The translations under genes were made by a program, and so were the position numbers. The notes beneath the pieces are model-generated. The model did not search any database, was not told the origin of the DNA, and worked only from the letters and a program-made list of their open reading frames with translations. Positions 25,328-34,887 of a stretch of DNA of 44,145 bases are shown in pieces. The stretch comes from Prochloraceae cyanobacterium. GTDB taxonomy: Bacteria; Cyanobacteriota; Cyanobacteriia; Cyanobacteriales; JASJDA01. Where the stretch lies: contig JASJDA010000054.1 of the NCBI GenBank assembly GCA_030065755.1, forward strand, positions 1-44,145, given 5' to 3'. The stretch's first letter is position 1. Each line of letters starts with the position of its first letter.

Positions 25328-26563
25328 CTAATGTTTGGTTTCTAACAATTCTTGTAATCTTTTACTCAAAGCCTTTTTACTAAATTTAGCCAGAGCTTGT
25401 TCTCGCAACCATTCACCGTTACAGCGTTTGTCGTTTCCTTGCAAAATTTCAAGACAAGCAGTAGCAACTGCATCGGGATCTCGGTGAGGAACCTGCCATC
25501 CCAAATCGCCATCCTGCAAGGGATCTGCGGAACCGTCAGCATCTCCAGACAAGACTGGGATACCGCAAGCCATTGCTTCGAGATAAACTATGCCGAAACC
25601 TTCCTGAGAAGGCATAATATAGGCATCGGCAACTCGATAGTGGTCTACTAACTCTTCTGTCGGGACAAAACCAGCAAAAATAACCCGATCGCTAACTCCT
25701 AAATCCTTTGTCAATTGTTCTAAACGAGGTCGATCGTCTCCCCGACCGATGACCAGATATTTTACTTCTGGAAAAACTTTTACGATCTTAGGTAAAGCGC
25801 GAATAGTTACGTCAACTCCTTTATAGATATCCCCAGACCACAACCTAGCCACAGTCATCAGCACTTTGGCATCATTCAAGCCGTACTTTTCCACTAATTG
25901 TAGAGGTTTAGGTGCTGGTGTAAAGAGATCGCCATCGACTACACAAGGTAAAATTTTAACTGTGTCGGGATTTATTTGATTGGCGTCACATAGACGATCG
26001 CGACTGTAGCGGCTAATTGTCCAAATTTCAGCAGCTTCTTGGAGCGCTTTTCGTTGTAGCGCGGGTAAAGGTTTCCAAACCTCCTTCCCATAAGTTAAAA
26101 CCGTGTAGGGAATTCCTAAAGGCTGACATAAAAGTTTAATTAATGCTGCGAGATTAACGTGACCGCACAAAACCTGTTGGGGACGACGTTGTATTAGACA
26201 ATTTATTAGAGACAAGGATAACTTTAAACGTCCCATCCAAGCCGATCGAGTTTTAAAGTAATGAAATTTCATCGAACCTCGATCGAAAGGATTTGCGCAT
26301 TCAGGTTCGTCTCGAAGTAAAAATATTTCAGTTTTTCCCCCAGTACGATCGGGGGGAATTAGCGATCGATAAGCCTGAAAAATATCTTTAACGTAAGATT
26401 GTATGCCACCTTCGCGAGCAAAAATTTCTAAAAACACAAATACTCGATGAGATGAGATGTTAGTTTTTTGGCTGAAGTTATTCTTATTCACCCTCGCGCT
26501 CTCTAGAATATCTTTGCCAAAACTAACATAGCAAAGTAAAGAGGGAAAATCCCCCTTTTCCAT
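25328..26563 (-). CDS. Family 4 glycosyltransferase
   Basis: This 411-residue GT-B fold enzyme has the acceptor-domain GGIQSYV near 53-58. The C-terminal nucleotide-sugar domain has GRGDDRPRLEQL near 274-284 and the EX7E motif (Glu321 to Glu329, EGFGIVYLE). It is a retaining transferase, probably making cell-surface or exopolysaccharide chains in the cytosol. The ATG follows AGGAA and starts 8 bases after the stop of the secreted Cys protein gene, so the two are likely cotranslated. A second possible start, GTG at 26491, lies closer to the conserved N-terminal strand. The sugar and acceptor cannot be deduced. Confidence 0.88.
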   Translation of the reverse strand: MEKGDFPSLLCYVSFGKDILESARVNKNNFSQKTNISSHRVFVFLEIFAREGGIQSYVKDIFQAYRSLIPPDRTGGKTEIFLLRDEPECANPFDRGSMKFHYFKTRSAWMGRLKLSLSLINCLIQRRPQQVLCGHVNLAALIKLLCQPLGIPYTVLTYGKEVWKPLPALQRKALQEAAEIWTISRYSRDRLCDANQINPDTVKILPCVVDGDLFTPAPKPLQLVEKYGLNDAKVLMTVARLWSGDIYKGVDVTIRALPKIVKVFPEVKYLVIGRGDDRPRLEQLTKDLGVSDRVIFAGFVPTEELVDHYRVADAYIMPSQEGFGIVYLEAMACGIPVLSGDADGSADPLQDGDLGWQVPHRDPDAVATACLEILQGNDKRCNGEWLREQALAKFSKKALSKRLQELLETKH

Positions 26564-26571
26564 TTTTCCTA

Positions 26572-27048
26572 CTATTCATCACCTATTTCTGGTGCTTGTT
26601 GATTGCAAGGTTTGATAGTAGGGCCTGGTATGATTATATTTCCTTCTACTCCTCTTGCTATGCCCCGTATTTGGCGCAATGCATTAATAGAGTTAACGCA
26701 GTCGCAGTTAAACATTTTCATAGCAGCGTCACTTTCTTCTTCGGTAAATTCCAGAATTAGATCCCCTTCTGGAGTTGTTTCGAGATTAGCAAACTCGTCT
26801 TTGGGAAGATTTCCCTTACCCGATCCTTTGTGAAAAATATTAATAAAGCTAGCTAGATGTCTATTTCCCGTACAATTGGCGCGAGAACAAGGTAAATTCG
26901 TCTCAGGTGTTTTTGTTACTTTTTGAGCCTTTGCTGAAGTCTCTGTCTCTGCTGCTTGCGCTGGTTTGTCAGAGACGAACATTAATAGCATTGAGGCTAT
27001 AGCTGGACTGGAAAATAAAATTAGCGACAGTTTATTCATTATTTTCAT
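26572..27048 (-). CDS. Small secreted cysteine-containing protein of unknown function
   Basis: The start is chosen at ATG 27048, six bases after AGAGGAG; a GTG two codons earlier abuts the ribosome binding site. The product has 158 residues. It begins with a signal peptide (basic start, hydrophobic LSLILFSSPAIASMLLMF, cleavage after AQA). The mature part has a Thr/Lys-rich linker, a CSRANC pair, an acidic helix EFTEEESDAAMKMF, a CDC pair, and a late Cys (KPCNQ). Five cysteines suggest disulfides outside the cytoplasm. No family is recognised. It is upstream of, and closely coupled to, the glycosyltransferase, so a role in the envelope or in polysaccharide export is possible. Confidence 0.7.
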   Translation of the reverse strand: MKIMNKLSLILFSSPAIASMLLMFVSDKPAQAAETETSAKAQKVTKTPETNLPCSRANCTGNRHLASFINIFHKGSGKGNLPKDEFANLETTPEGDLILEFTEEESDAAMKMFNCDCVNSINALRQIRGIARGVEGNIIIPGPTIKPCNQQAPEIGDE

Positions 27049-27359
27049 AATCACTCCTCTTTACGCCAGATACTTTATCAAAATTGATGCACCTGTAAAA
27101 CTTTGATTTTTTGAATTTAAGTAGCAAAAAGGAGCATATATTACCGTCGTACTTGCTATATCGTACAATTTGACAGAAATACAATTATTAGGTAAAGAAT
27201 AAACAACTAAAAAACAAGATAGGCAGAATAAGTCCTTGTACTCGTAGGGCTCAAGCCATCTGAAGTTTTTTGGTTTTGCTGTTGAAAATAATATCTGTTA
27301 GAGTTACTAGACGATCGAAATTAAGGATTAGATACAATAAATTCAGCGAGTTTGTTATA
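27049..27359. other. Intergenic region between secreted-protein gene and dnaK
   Basis: The genes diverge, so promoters for both sides should lie here and in the rest of the gap up to 27581. No CIRCE element (TTAGCACTC-N9-GAGTGCTAA) is seen before dnaK. No RNA gene is recognised. Confidence 0.4.
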
Positions 27360-27427
27360 TTATGTGACAACTCCACACGCTCGTGTTTTACATGGGGCGT
27401 GGGCTTCTAACTAACCAGAAGCCTTTG
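27360..27427 (-). mobile_element. Solo IS200/IS605-like right-end/omega-RNA fragment
   Basis: On the minus strand, GGCTTCT-N8-AGAAGCC is followed by GAAGCCCACGC, a loop, GCGTGTGGAG and TTGTCACATAA. This GAAGCCC-stem-GGAG-TxTGTCACA layout is the usual right end of IS200/IS605 elements, where the omega-RNA scaffold ends. A second copy lies at 34345-34400. No transposase remains. It sits about 150 bp upstream of dnaK. Confidence 0.5.
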
Positions 27428-27581
27428 TCATTGCGTCCACAGATAGGAAAAAGGAGAAAAATTGACGAGGAAAGGTTGAATATCTCCGTTTTTACCTTCC
27501 ACGTTAACTTTCCTATCAGCTTCAAAGAGCAAGCATCTGCAACAAAAAATCAGGGAACTAATCTAGGAGATCGAGATACGC

Positions 27582-29693
27582 ATGGGAAGAGTAGTCGGCA
27601 TTGACCTGGGGACAACCAATTCCGTGGTAGCCGTAATGGAAGGCACAAAGCCAATAGTAATAGCCAATTCAGAAGGAATGCGAACGACTCCTTCTGTAGT
27701 TGGCTTTACTAAAAAAGAAGGGGAATTGGTAGTAGGGCAAATAGCACGACGACAAGCAGTGACCAACCCTCAAAATACCTTTTATGGGGTGAAGCGCTTC
27801 ATGGGTCGCAGATACGCTGAACTAGAACCAGAATCAAAAAGATTTCCTTACACTATTCGTCGGGACGAAGTTGGCAATATTAAAATTCGCTGTCCTCGCA
27901 TCAAAAAAATGCTTGCTCCCGAAGAAATATCGGCAATGATTTTGCGAAAACTAGCAGAGGAAGCAACCCGCTATCTAGGAGAAGAAGTAACAGGGGCAGT
28001 AATTACAGTTCCTGCCTATTTTAACGACGCTCAAAGACAAGCGACCAAAGATGCAGGGAAAATAGCAGGCTTAGAAGTATTGCGGATCTTAAACGAACCA
28101 ACAGCAGCATCTCTAGCATACGGTTTAGACAAGAAAGAGCGCGAGACAATTTTAGTATTTGATCTCGGTGGAGGAACTTTTGACGTTTCCGTATTAGAAA
28201 TTAGGGATGGAGTATTTGAAGTAAAAGCAACCAGCGGCGATACTCAGCTTGGAGGCAATGATTTCGATAACAGAATTGTAGACTGGCTGGCAGATCGATT
28301 TCTTCAACAAGAAGGAATAGACCTGCGCAAAGATCGCCAAGCCTTGCAAAGACTCAGAGAAGCAGCAGAAAAAGCTAAAATAGAACTCTCAGGAATCAGT
28401 AGTACCGAGATTAATTTGCCCTTTATTATCGTCACAGAGCAAGAAGGGCCGAAACACATAGAAACCAGGCTCACTCGCTCCCAATTTGAAAGTATGTGTG
28501 GGGACTTGGTAGGGCGCATGAGAAACCCCCTCAAAATTGCCCTCTCAGATGCGGGTATAACTCCAGTACAAATAGACGAAGTAGTAATGGTAGGAGGAGC
28601 GAGCCGCATTCCCGTAGTACAAAAAATGGTGCGCAGCTTCATCGACAAAAAACCCAATCAAGGAGTTAATCCCGATGAAGTAGTAGCAGTAGGGGCAGCA
28701 ATTCAGGGAAGTATCTTAGCAGGGGAAATCAAAGATATCTTGCTGTTGGACGTAACCCCAATTTCTATTGGCTTAGAAACCATTGGCGGACTAATGAAAA
28801 AACTTTTGCCTCGCAATACGACTATCCCCACCCGAAGGTCAGATATCTTTTCTACCGGAGAAAATAACCAAACGATGGTAGAAATTCACGTAATTCAGGG
28901 AGAAAGGGAAATGGCAGCAGATAATAAATCCCTGGGTCGATTTAAACTTAATGGAATTCCCCCAGCACCTAGAGGTGTACCCCAAATACAAGTAGCTTTC
29001 GATATCGATGCTAACGGGATCTTGCAAGTAACAGCTAGAGATAGAACCACGGGGAGAGAACAAGGTATAACTATTCAAGGGGCTTCTAATTTAAGCGAGG
29101 CAGAAATCAATCGCATGATTCGCGAAGCAAGCCAATTTGCCACCGAAGATCGAGAAAGACGGGAAAGAGTAGAAAAAAGAAACAGCGCTTCAGCTTTAGT
29201 AGATAAAGCAAGACGACAATTAAGAGAAGTAGCTCTCGACTTTGGCTCTCAGTTTGTTAGCTATCATCGCCGTCGTATAGAAAGTTGTTGTGAAGAAGTA
29301 TTAGAAAGTTTGAAACTCAATGACGAGCGAGGAATCGATCGCGCCGAATCAGATTTGCGAGATGCCTTAGACGAGTTAACTAGGGAAGTACGCTGGCAAT
29401 ACGAAGACGAAGACGATGGGGACTTTTTTGGCACTATTCGCCGCACTTTCACCGGAGAAAGAGAACCTGAAGATCTTCCCTACTCCTCTAGAGGATACGG
29501 CAGCCGCGATCGCGAGGACTATCGCTATGGAGGCGGAGGAGGCTACGACGATTATTACGACGAGAGAGACTCCGGAAGGCCTAGATATTCTAACTCTTAT
29601 CCCCCAGAACCTAGTAGAGACTATCCTCGCAGTAGGGGAAGAAATATGCCCCGTGAAAATAATTGGGATGAAGAAGATGATGAATGGTTCTAA
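27582..29693 (+). CDS. dnaK: Hsp70 chaperone DnaK (DnaK3-like)
   Basis: The 703-residue protein has a full Hsp70 core. The ATPase domain (1-385) has [25 protein letters not shown] and [11 protein letters not shown]. After the linker (DILLLDVTP) comes the substrate domain. The lid is followed by a tail of about 90 residues rich in Asp, Arg, Tyr and Gly ([15 protein letters not shown]) ending DEEDDEWF, instead of the usual EEVD-like end. The [16 protein letters not shown] segment and the long tail match cyanobacterial DnaK3, which is essential and associated with thylakoid membranes. A DnaJ lacking the zinc finger follows after 100 bp, as in Synechocystis, so the two form a dedicated chaperone pair. 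Confidence 0.93.
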   Translation: MGRVVGIDLGTTNSVVAVMEGTKPIVIANSEGMRTTPSVVGFTKKEGELVVGQIARRQAVTNPQNTFYGVKRFMGRRYAELEPESKRFPYTIRRDEVGNIKIRCPRIKKMLAPEEISAMILRKLAEEATRYLGEEVTGAVITVPAYFNDAQRQATKDAGKIAGLEVLRILNEPTAASLAYGLDKKERETILVFDLGGGTFDVSVLEIRDGVFEVKATSGDTQLGGNDFDNRIVDWLADRFLQQEGIDLRKDRQALQRLREAAEKAKIELSGISSTEINLPFIIVTEQEGPKHIETRLTRSQFESMCGDLVGRMRNPLKIALSDAGITPVQIDEVVMVGGASRIPVVQKMVRSFIDKKPNQGVNPDEVVAVGAAIQGSILAGEIKDILLLDVTPISIGLETIGGLMKKLLPRNTTIPTRRSDIFSTGENNQTMVEIHVIQGEREMAADNKSLGRFKLNGIPPAPRGVPQIQVAFDIDANGILQVTARDRTTGREQGITIQGASNLSEAEINRMIREASQFATEDRERRERVEKRNSASALVDKARRQLREVALDFGSQFVSYHRRRIESCCEEVLESLKLNDERGIDRAESDLRDALDELTREVRWQYEDEDDGDFFGTIRRTFTGEREPEDLPYSSRGYGSRDREDYRYGGGGGYDDYYDERDSGRPRYSNSYPPEPSRDYPRSRGRNMPRENNWDEEDDEWF

Positions 29694-29793
29694 ATAGTTT
29701 TTGGTTGTTGTTTGTAACTGATTTTTTGTGTTTAGCTAATGATTGAAGACTCGATAAAAAAAACTAAAAACAAATAACCGATAACTAATTTTT

Positions 29794-30780
29794 ATGCAAA
29801 GCTTTAAAGATTACTATGGAATTTTGGCAGTTTCAACAAATGCCAGCACTGAAGAAATTAAAAAGTCATATCGCAGACTAGCTAGAAGATATCATCCCGA
29901 TCTAAATCGAGAAGATAAAGGAGCAGAAGAAAAATTTAAAGATATCAACGAAGCTTACGAGATCCTTTCCGACGAAACCAAGCGATCGCAATACGACCAA
30001 TACAGTCGTTCTTGGAACCAAAGAGGTTGGGGAAGTAAAGCTGGCGGAACGAGAATACAAACAGTATTTAAACGCAATGGTAACGGTAGTTCTGCAGACG
30101 AGGTCGATTTTAGCCAGTATGGAGACTTCAACAGCTTTGTAGAACAACTGCGCCAGCGCAACGCAGCAGGAACTAGCCAGGGCGATCGCAGAAGCATAAG
30201 AGTCGATACAGCAGATGCTTACCGTCCAGGAACCACCAAAACCACAAAAGTAGTAACTCCTCGCCCCAACCGTCGCGATATAGAAGCTAGGTTGACCCTA
30301 CCTTTAGAAAAAGCCTACCAAGGAGGAAGAGAGCGCATTCGCCTAGAAGACGGACGCTCTCTTGAGGTAGAAATGCCCACAGGAATGTTTAACGCTCAGA
30401 AAGTTAGATTAAAAGGGCAAGGTATCGGCGGGGGGGATCTGTACTTAAAAATTACTGTAGCACCCCATCCTTTCTTTAAATTGCAAGGCTCCGATATTTA
30501 CACCCAGGTGCCAGTGACTCCTAGCGAAGCCGTATTAGGAGGTGCGATCGAAGTACCGACTATTGACGGTTTAGTGAAGATGAACGTACCCAGTGGAGTT
30601 AAGTCCGGTCAGAGGTTGCGCCTCGCTAATAAAGGATATCCTCGCGAGCGAGGAGGTCGCGGAGATCAATTAGTAGAAATTCAAATTGTAGTTCCCGATA
30701 ATATAACCGCTGAGGAAAGAAAAATATACGAACAACTGCGACAAGTAGAACGATTTAATCCTCGTCGAAATCTATTTTAA
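29794..30780 (+). CDS. dnaJ: DnaJ-type cochaperone without zinc finger
   Basis: This 328-residue type II J protein has a J domain at 4-68 with the HPD motif (YHPDLNRE) that stimulates Hsp70 ATPase. A Gly/Ser-poor linker of about 80 residues follows, then two C-terminal substrate-binding barrels ([14 protein letters not shown], ending [17 protein letters not shown]). The four CxxCxGxG zinc repeats of DnaJ proper are missing, as in CbpA. It lies behind dnaK3 and is likely its partner. The stop codon runs into AAGGAA, the ribosome binding site of the next gene, so the symporter may be cotranscribed. Confidence 0.92.
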   Translation: MQSFKDYYGILAVSTNASTEEIKKSYRRLARRYHPDLNREDKGAEEKFKDINEAYEILSDETKRSQYDQYSRSWNQRGWGSKAGGTRIQTVFKRNGNGSSADEVDFSQYGDFNSFVEQLRQRNAAGTSQGDRRSIRVDTADAYRPGTTKTTKVVTPRPNRRDIEARLTLPLEKAYQGGRERIRLEDGRSLEVEMPTGMFNAQKVRLKGQGIGGGDLYLKITVAPHPFFKLQGSDIYTQVPVTPSEAVLGGAIEVPTIDGLVKMNVPSGVKSGQRLRLANKGYPRERGGRGDQLVEIQIVVPDNITAEERKIYEQLRQVERFNPRRNLF

Positions 30781-30791
30781 GGAATCGAATT

Positions 30792-32234
30792 TTGGATAAT
30801 TGGCAATGGAACAATTTGCTGCTGGGCATTGACGAGATCTTCTCTGGCATAGTTGCAGCAATAGAAAAAGTATTTTTCTTCGACATTGGGGGTATGCCCC
30901 TAATAATACTTTGGATCCTTGGTGGGGGAATTTTTTGCACCTTACGCATGGGTTTTATCAACATTCGCGGGTTCAAACACGCTATCGACGTAGCGCGAGG
31001 AAAATACGATCGCCCAGAAAGCAATAATGAGGGGGAAGTTACTCCTTTCCAAGCTTTAGCAACTGCACTTTCAGGAACTATTGGACTGGGAAATATTGCT
31101 GGGGTAGCGATCGCCATTCAGATGGGAGGGCCAGGTGCTGTATTCTGGATGAGTGTTGCCTCGATTTTAGGAATGTCGAGTAAGTTTGTTGAATGTACCC
31201 TGGGCATGAAATACCGCAACATAAAACCAGATGGTACTGTAGCTGGCGGACCCATGTATTATCTTTCTGAGGGTTTATCCAAACGAGGGCTGCCCCAAGT
31301 AGGTAAAAATCTCGCCTTATTCTTTGCTATTTTCACCGTAGGGGCATCTTTTGGCGGGGGTAATATGTTCCAAGCCAATCAGTCTTTTGCCGCTCTATCA
31401 GCCGTTATACCCCCTGTAGCTAATTACAATTGGCTTTTCGGTCTGACAGTAGTATTTCTCGTAGGGCTAGTCATAGTAGGAGGTATTAGCCGCATTGGTG
31501 TAGTTACTAGCAGGTTAGTACCAGTAATGGTAGTTATTTACCTGATTGGTTGCTGTTGGGTTTTAGCCCTCAGATATAGCGAAGTTCCTGCTGCTTTTAT
31601 GACGACCATCGATCGGGCTTTTTCTCCTGTTGCAGTTGAAGGAGGGGCGATCGGGGTATTGGTACAAGGAATTAGACGTAGTGCTTTTTCTAACGGTGCT
31701 GGTTTGGGATCGGCTGCGATCGCTCACTCAGCAGCTAAAACAAAAGAACCTGTTAGAGAGGGTATTGTTGCGGTTTTAGAACCTTTTATCGATACTGTGG
31801 TTATTTGTAACTTAACTGCACTGGTAATTATTATTACGGGAACCTATGGCGAAGGAATCAGTTCGGATCTCAGTGGTTCTCAGATGACAGCAGCAGCTTT
31901 TGAGAGTGTAATTGATTGGTTTCCGCCACTCTTAGCTATAGTCATCTTCTTGTTTGGTTTCTCCACTATGATTACTTGGAGTTACTACGGACAGCAGTGC
32001 TGGGCTTATTTATTTGGCGCTGAAAGTATTCTGACTTATAAAGCTATTTTTCTATTGTTTATTTTTATCGGTTCTGTAGTTAACCTAGGATCTGTGGTAG
32101 ATTTCAGCGATATAATGCTCTTAGCGATGTCTATTCCTAATCTTCTCGGTTGCGTTCTTTTGTCTGAAGAAGTTGCAGCAGATTTAAAAAATTATTGGCA
32201 TAGTTTAAAAATTCCTGAGTGCGATCGCTCTTAA
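30792..32234 (+). CDS. Alanine/glycine:cation symporter (AGCS family)
   Basis: The 480-residue inner-membrane protein has about eleven hydrophobic helices. Family motifs include FQALATALSGTIGLGNIAGVA near 85-105, GGPGAVFWMSVASILGMSSKFVE and GGPMYYLSEGL, and SNGAGLGSAAIAHSAA in the second half. It would import alanine or glycine with Na+ or H+. It starts at TTG 30792, where AAGGAA lies 8 bases upstream; the first Met is internal (residue 35) and would remove conserved sequence. The gap to dnaJ is 11 bp, which suggests an operon with the chaperone pair, an unexpected combination. A HIP1 site overlaps the stop. Confidence 0.9.
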   Translation: MDNWQWNNLLLGIDEIFSGIVAAIEKVFFFDIGGMPLIILWILGGGIFCTLRMGFINIRGFKHAIDVARGKYDRPESNNEGEVTPFQALATALSGTIGLGNIAGVAIAIQMGGPGAVFWMSVASILGMSSKFVECTLGMKYRNIKPDGTVAGGPMYYLSEGLSKRGLPQVGKNLALFFAIFTVGASFGGGNMFQANQSFAALSAVIPPVANYNWLFGLTVVFLVGLVIVGGISRIGVVTSRLVPVMVVIYLIGCCWVLALRYSEVPAAFMTTIDRAFSPVAVEGGAIGVLVQGIRRSAFSNGAGLGSAAIAHSAAKTKEPVREGIVAVLEPFIDTVVICNLTALVIIITGTYGEGISSDLSGSQMTAAAFESVIDWFPPLLAIVIFLFGFSTMITWSYYGQQCWAYLFGAESILTYKAIFLLFIFIGSVVNLGSVVDFSDIMLLAMSIPNLLGCVLLSEEVAADLKNYWHSLKIPECDRS

Positions 32235-32389
32235 TACTGAATTAGCCCTCTTTTGTTATTTTCGGGAGTCAAATGTAGAAACTTTAGCTATAAATAAGTC
32301 TTTATATTAAATTAATATTTGCATCAGTAGCGCCGAGCAAATGATTAATTATTATTATAATTAGTGGCTTCCTCAAAGATTAAGTAGTC

Positions 32390-33463
32390 GTGCCAAATAA
32401 AATTCAAAGCGCTATCAAAATTTTCCTACCAGGTCGGCTTTGTCTGTTTGGCGAACATAGTGATTGGGCTGGAAAATATCGCAGTATAAATAGTGAAATT
32501 GAAAAGGGTTATGCCCTAGTTGTGGGAACAAATCAGGGGATTTATGCTGATGTCAAACACCATCCTCGCAATTTAATTTTTCAGGCTACCTTCAACGATG
32601 GCAGTAAGTATAAACCGATCGAATTGCCCATGAAACCTACTGCTCTTTTAGATGAAGCCAAAAAAGGAGGGTTTGCCAGTTATATTGCGGGAACAGCTTA
32701 TCAAATTTTGACTAATTATGGGGTCGCGGGAGTAGAAGTTGATAATTATCTAACAGATTTGCCCATCCAAAAAGGATTATCTTCGAGTGCGGCAGTATGT
32801 GTACTGATTGCGCGGGCGTTTAATCGTCTCTATAATTTGAAGCTAACTATTCGAGAAGAAATGGAAATTGCCTATCTTGGCGAAAGAACGACCCCTAGTC
32901 TTTGTGGACGAATGGATCCAGCTTGTGCTTTTGGCAATAAACCAATCTTGATGACTTTTGATGGGGAGGAGATAGAACTTAGGGAGTTAAAGGTAAAGCA
33001 AGAGTTATTTCTGGTAATTGTCGATTTAGCAGGGAGTAAAGACACTAAGAAAATCCTTCGCGACCTGAACAGTTGTTATCCTTTTCCTAGAAATCAAATG
33101 GAGCAAAATGTTCAACAATATCTAGGTGCTATCAACGCTCAATTTACCCAACAAGCCGTTGGCGCAGTATTGAAAGGAGATGCCCGACTTCTTGGCACTC
33201 TAATGAATCAGGCTCAAGCTGAATTCGATCGCCATTTACTCCCAATTTGTCCCGACCAATTAACAGCCCCAAAGCTCCACCATTTACTAAACCATCAAGC
33301 TCTGAAGCCGTTTATAGAAGGGGGTAAAGGGGTAGGCTCTCAAGGCGATGGCACAGCGCAATTAGTGGCGAGAGATCGAGAGAGTCAAACAAGTGCGATC
33401 GCTATTATTGAGAGGGATTTTCCCGAAATGCAAGCTTATTGTCTCACAATTTCCAGATGTTAG
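32390..33463 (+). CDS. GHMP-family sugar kinase
   Basis: This 357-residue GHMP kinase has motif 1 LPGRLCLFGEHSDWAG near 14-29, the ATP loop LPIQKGLSSSAAVC near 123-136, and motif 3 GGKGVGSQGDG near 308-318. The GEHSDWAG sugar-binding motif resembles galactokinase and glucuronokinase types rather than mevalonate or homoserine kinases. It probably makes a sugar 1-phosphate. The next gene overlaps it by 7 bases and encodes a sugar nucleotidyltransferase, so the two should convert a free sugar to an NDP-sugar. The substrate is unknown; galactose, glucuronate or arabinose are candidates. GTG start. Confidence 0.8.
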   Translation: MPNKIQSAIKIFLPGRLCLFGEHSDWAGKYRSINSEIEKGYALVVGTNQGIYADVKHHPRNLIFQATFNDGSKYKPIELPMKPTALLDEAKKGGFASYIAGTAYQILTNYGVAGVEVDNYLTDLPIQKGLSSSAAVCVLIARAFNRLYNLKLTIREEMEIAYLGERTTPSLCGRMDPACAFGNKPILMTFDGEEIELRELKVKQELFLVIVDLAGSKDTKKILRDLNSCYPFPRNQMEQNVQQYLGAINAQFTQQAVGAVLKGDARLLGTLMNQAQAEFDRHLLPICPDQLTAPKLHHLLNHQALKPFIEGGKGVGSQGDGTAQLVARDRESQTSAIAIIERDFPEMQAYCLTISRC

Positions 33464-34368
33464 CCCCCCAATCAAAAGTCAAGAAAGCGGTAATTCCCGC
33501 CGCTGGTTTCGGAACTAGGATGTTTCCTGTAACTAAAGTTATCAAAAAAGAACTTTTACCGATTATCGATCGCGATGGTCGAGCCAAACCAATTATATTG
33601 AAAATTGTAGAAGAGGCCCTCAATGCAGGTATTGAAGAAGTGGGCATTGTCGTGCAAAAAGCCGACCTCGAAATTTTTCAAGAATTTTTCTTGGCGGCAC
33701 CTAAGGCCGAACTATTAGCCAAACTGTCTCCAGAAAATCGGGAATATAGCCAATATCTTCAAGATTTAGGTCAGCGCATTACTTTTTTGATTCAAGATCG
33801 CCAAGAAGGTTTCGGTCATGCTGTTTTTTGCGCCCAAACTTGGGTAAACAACGAACCTTTTTTGCTCTTGTTGGGAGATCATATTTATCTTTCTCAAGAG
33901 GGACTTTCCTGTGCTGGACAGTTGTTAGCCGCATTTGAGCAAGCCGAGTGCAGCGTAGTAGGCTTAACAGTAATGCCTGGAGAAATTATCCACAAAGCAG
34001 GGTGTGTCGCGGGAGTCTGGCAAAAACCCAATTCTCTTTTGCAAGTTACCAAACTCTATGAAAAGCCAGATCTAGAATACGCCAAAGCCAATCTTCACGT
34101 GACCGGATTGCCAGAATCAGATTTTCTAGGGGTATTTGGCATGTATGTCCTCACTCCAGAAATTTTTGATTATTTAGAAGCAGAAATTGAGAATAATCTT
34201 CGCTATCGAGGAGAATTTCAGCTGACTACTTGCTTAGATCGCTTGCGAGAAGAAAAAGGAATTGTTGGCTATTTAGTTAAGGGAAAATATTTTGATGTCG
34301 GGATGCCTCAATTTTATTGGCAGACTGTGCGTGATTTTTATCAGTTATGTGACATACTCCCGCGCTAA
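33457..34368 (+). CDS. Sugar-1-phosphate nucleotidyltransferase (GalU-like)
   Basis: The ATG at 33457 overlaps the upstream stop codon (ATGTTAG), giving 303 residues and translational coupling. The Rossmann nucleotidyltransferase core has AVIPAAGFGTRMFPVTKVIKKELLP near the start (nucleotide loop and catalytic Lys). It also has QEGFGHAVFCAQ and LLLGDHIYL (metal Asp), and ends with KGKYFDVGMPQFYWQTVRDF. It is closest to UTP-glucose-1-phosphate uridylyltransferases. The last seven residues (LCDILPR) and the stop codon come from an IS200/IS605-like right-end fragment, so the native tail was replaced without touching the core. Confidence 0.88.
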   Translation: MLAPQSKVKKAVIPAAGFGTRMFPVTKVIKKELLPIIDRDGRAKPIILKIVEEALNAGIEEVGIVVQKADLEIFQEFFLAAPKAELLAKLSPENREYSQYLQDLGQRITFLIQDRQEGFGHAVFCAQTWVNNEPFLLLLGDHIYLSQEGLSCAGQLLAAFEQAECSVVGLTVMPGEIIHKAGCVAGVWQKPNSLLQVTKLYEKPDLEYAKANLHVTGLPESDFLGVFGMYVLTPEIFDYLEAEIENNLRYRGEFQLTTCLDRLREEKGIVGYLVKGKYFDVGMPQFYWQTVRDFYQLCDILPR

Positions 34369-34400
34369 TTGTTAACACAATATAGCGCGGGCTTCTCATC
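34345..34400 (-). mobile_element. Solo IS200/IS605-like right-end hairpin; also shared terminator
   Basis: On the minus strand, GAAGCCCGCGCTA runs through a hairpin into TAGCGCGGG, then AGTATGTCACATAA. The outer arms (34359-34367 and 34383-34391) are perfect. Inner arms ATTGT/ACAAT flank TAAC, with a one-base bulge. The GAGTATGTCACA end is the usual IS200/IS605 right-end sequence. It lies between two convergent genes and may act as a bidirectional terminator. Confidence 0.55.
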
Positions 34401-34408
34401 AACTCCAG

Positions 34409-34843
34409 TTAACCAATTTGTGACAGAATATCCTGAGCGTGAGAATCGGTTTTAACCTTTTCATCAACGTAGGTAATTTTGCCCTCACCGTCAATAATGT
34501 AGGTGACGCGCTTGGAATAGCCACCACCATCAACGTCGAAAGCTTTAGTAATTGCACCGTCAGTATCGACGAGAAGGCGGAAAGGTAAGCCATACTTCTC
34601 TTTAAACTTCTCGTGAGAGGTTTTATCGTCCATACTCACTCCTAGCACTACCATGTCTTTACTTTGGTACTGCTCGTAGTTATCCCGAAAGCTTTCTGCT
34701 TCCTTAGTGCAACCTGGAGTATCGTCTTTAGGATAAAAATACAAAACCACAACTTTCCCTTGGAAATCTGACAAGGAAACGCTATTTCCTTCGTCGTCTA
34801 TAGTGGAAAAAGATGGTGCTGTTGTACCAACTGCTAAAGCCAT
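34409..34843 (-). CDS. bcp: Thioredoxin-fold peroxiredoxin, BCP/PrxQ type
   Basis: This 144-residue peroxiredoxin reduces hydroperoxides with thiol donors. The peroxidatic Cys45 lies in DDTPGCTKEA, with the usual FYPKDDTPG before it. In PrxQ/BCP of the two-Cys type a resolving Cys sits five residues on; here that position is Glu50 (ESFRD). The only other features are the FRLLVDTDG and YIIDGEGKI strands. With one cysteine it should act as a 1-Cys enzyme recycled by thioredoxin or another thiol directly. It is divergent from the Npun_F0494-type gene, with a 44-bp gap. Confidence 0.93.
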   Translation of the reverse strand: MALAVGTTAPSFSTIDDEGNSVSLSDFQGKVVVLYFYPKDDTPGCTKEAESFRDNYEQYQSKDMVVLGVSMDDKTSHEKFKEKYGLPFRLLVDTDGAITKAFDVDGGGYSKRVTYIIDGEGKITYVDEKVKTDSHAQDILSQIG

Positions 34844-34887
34844 AAATTTTATTGTTTAAATTTCGTCTTTATCTAGATAATACCTTG

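Noticed and set aside
27383-27604. Frame just upstream of and overlapping dnaK
   Set aside because: It starts within the IS-like hairpin, overlaps the dnaK start and resembles no protein.
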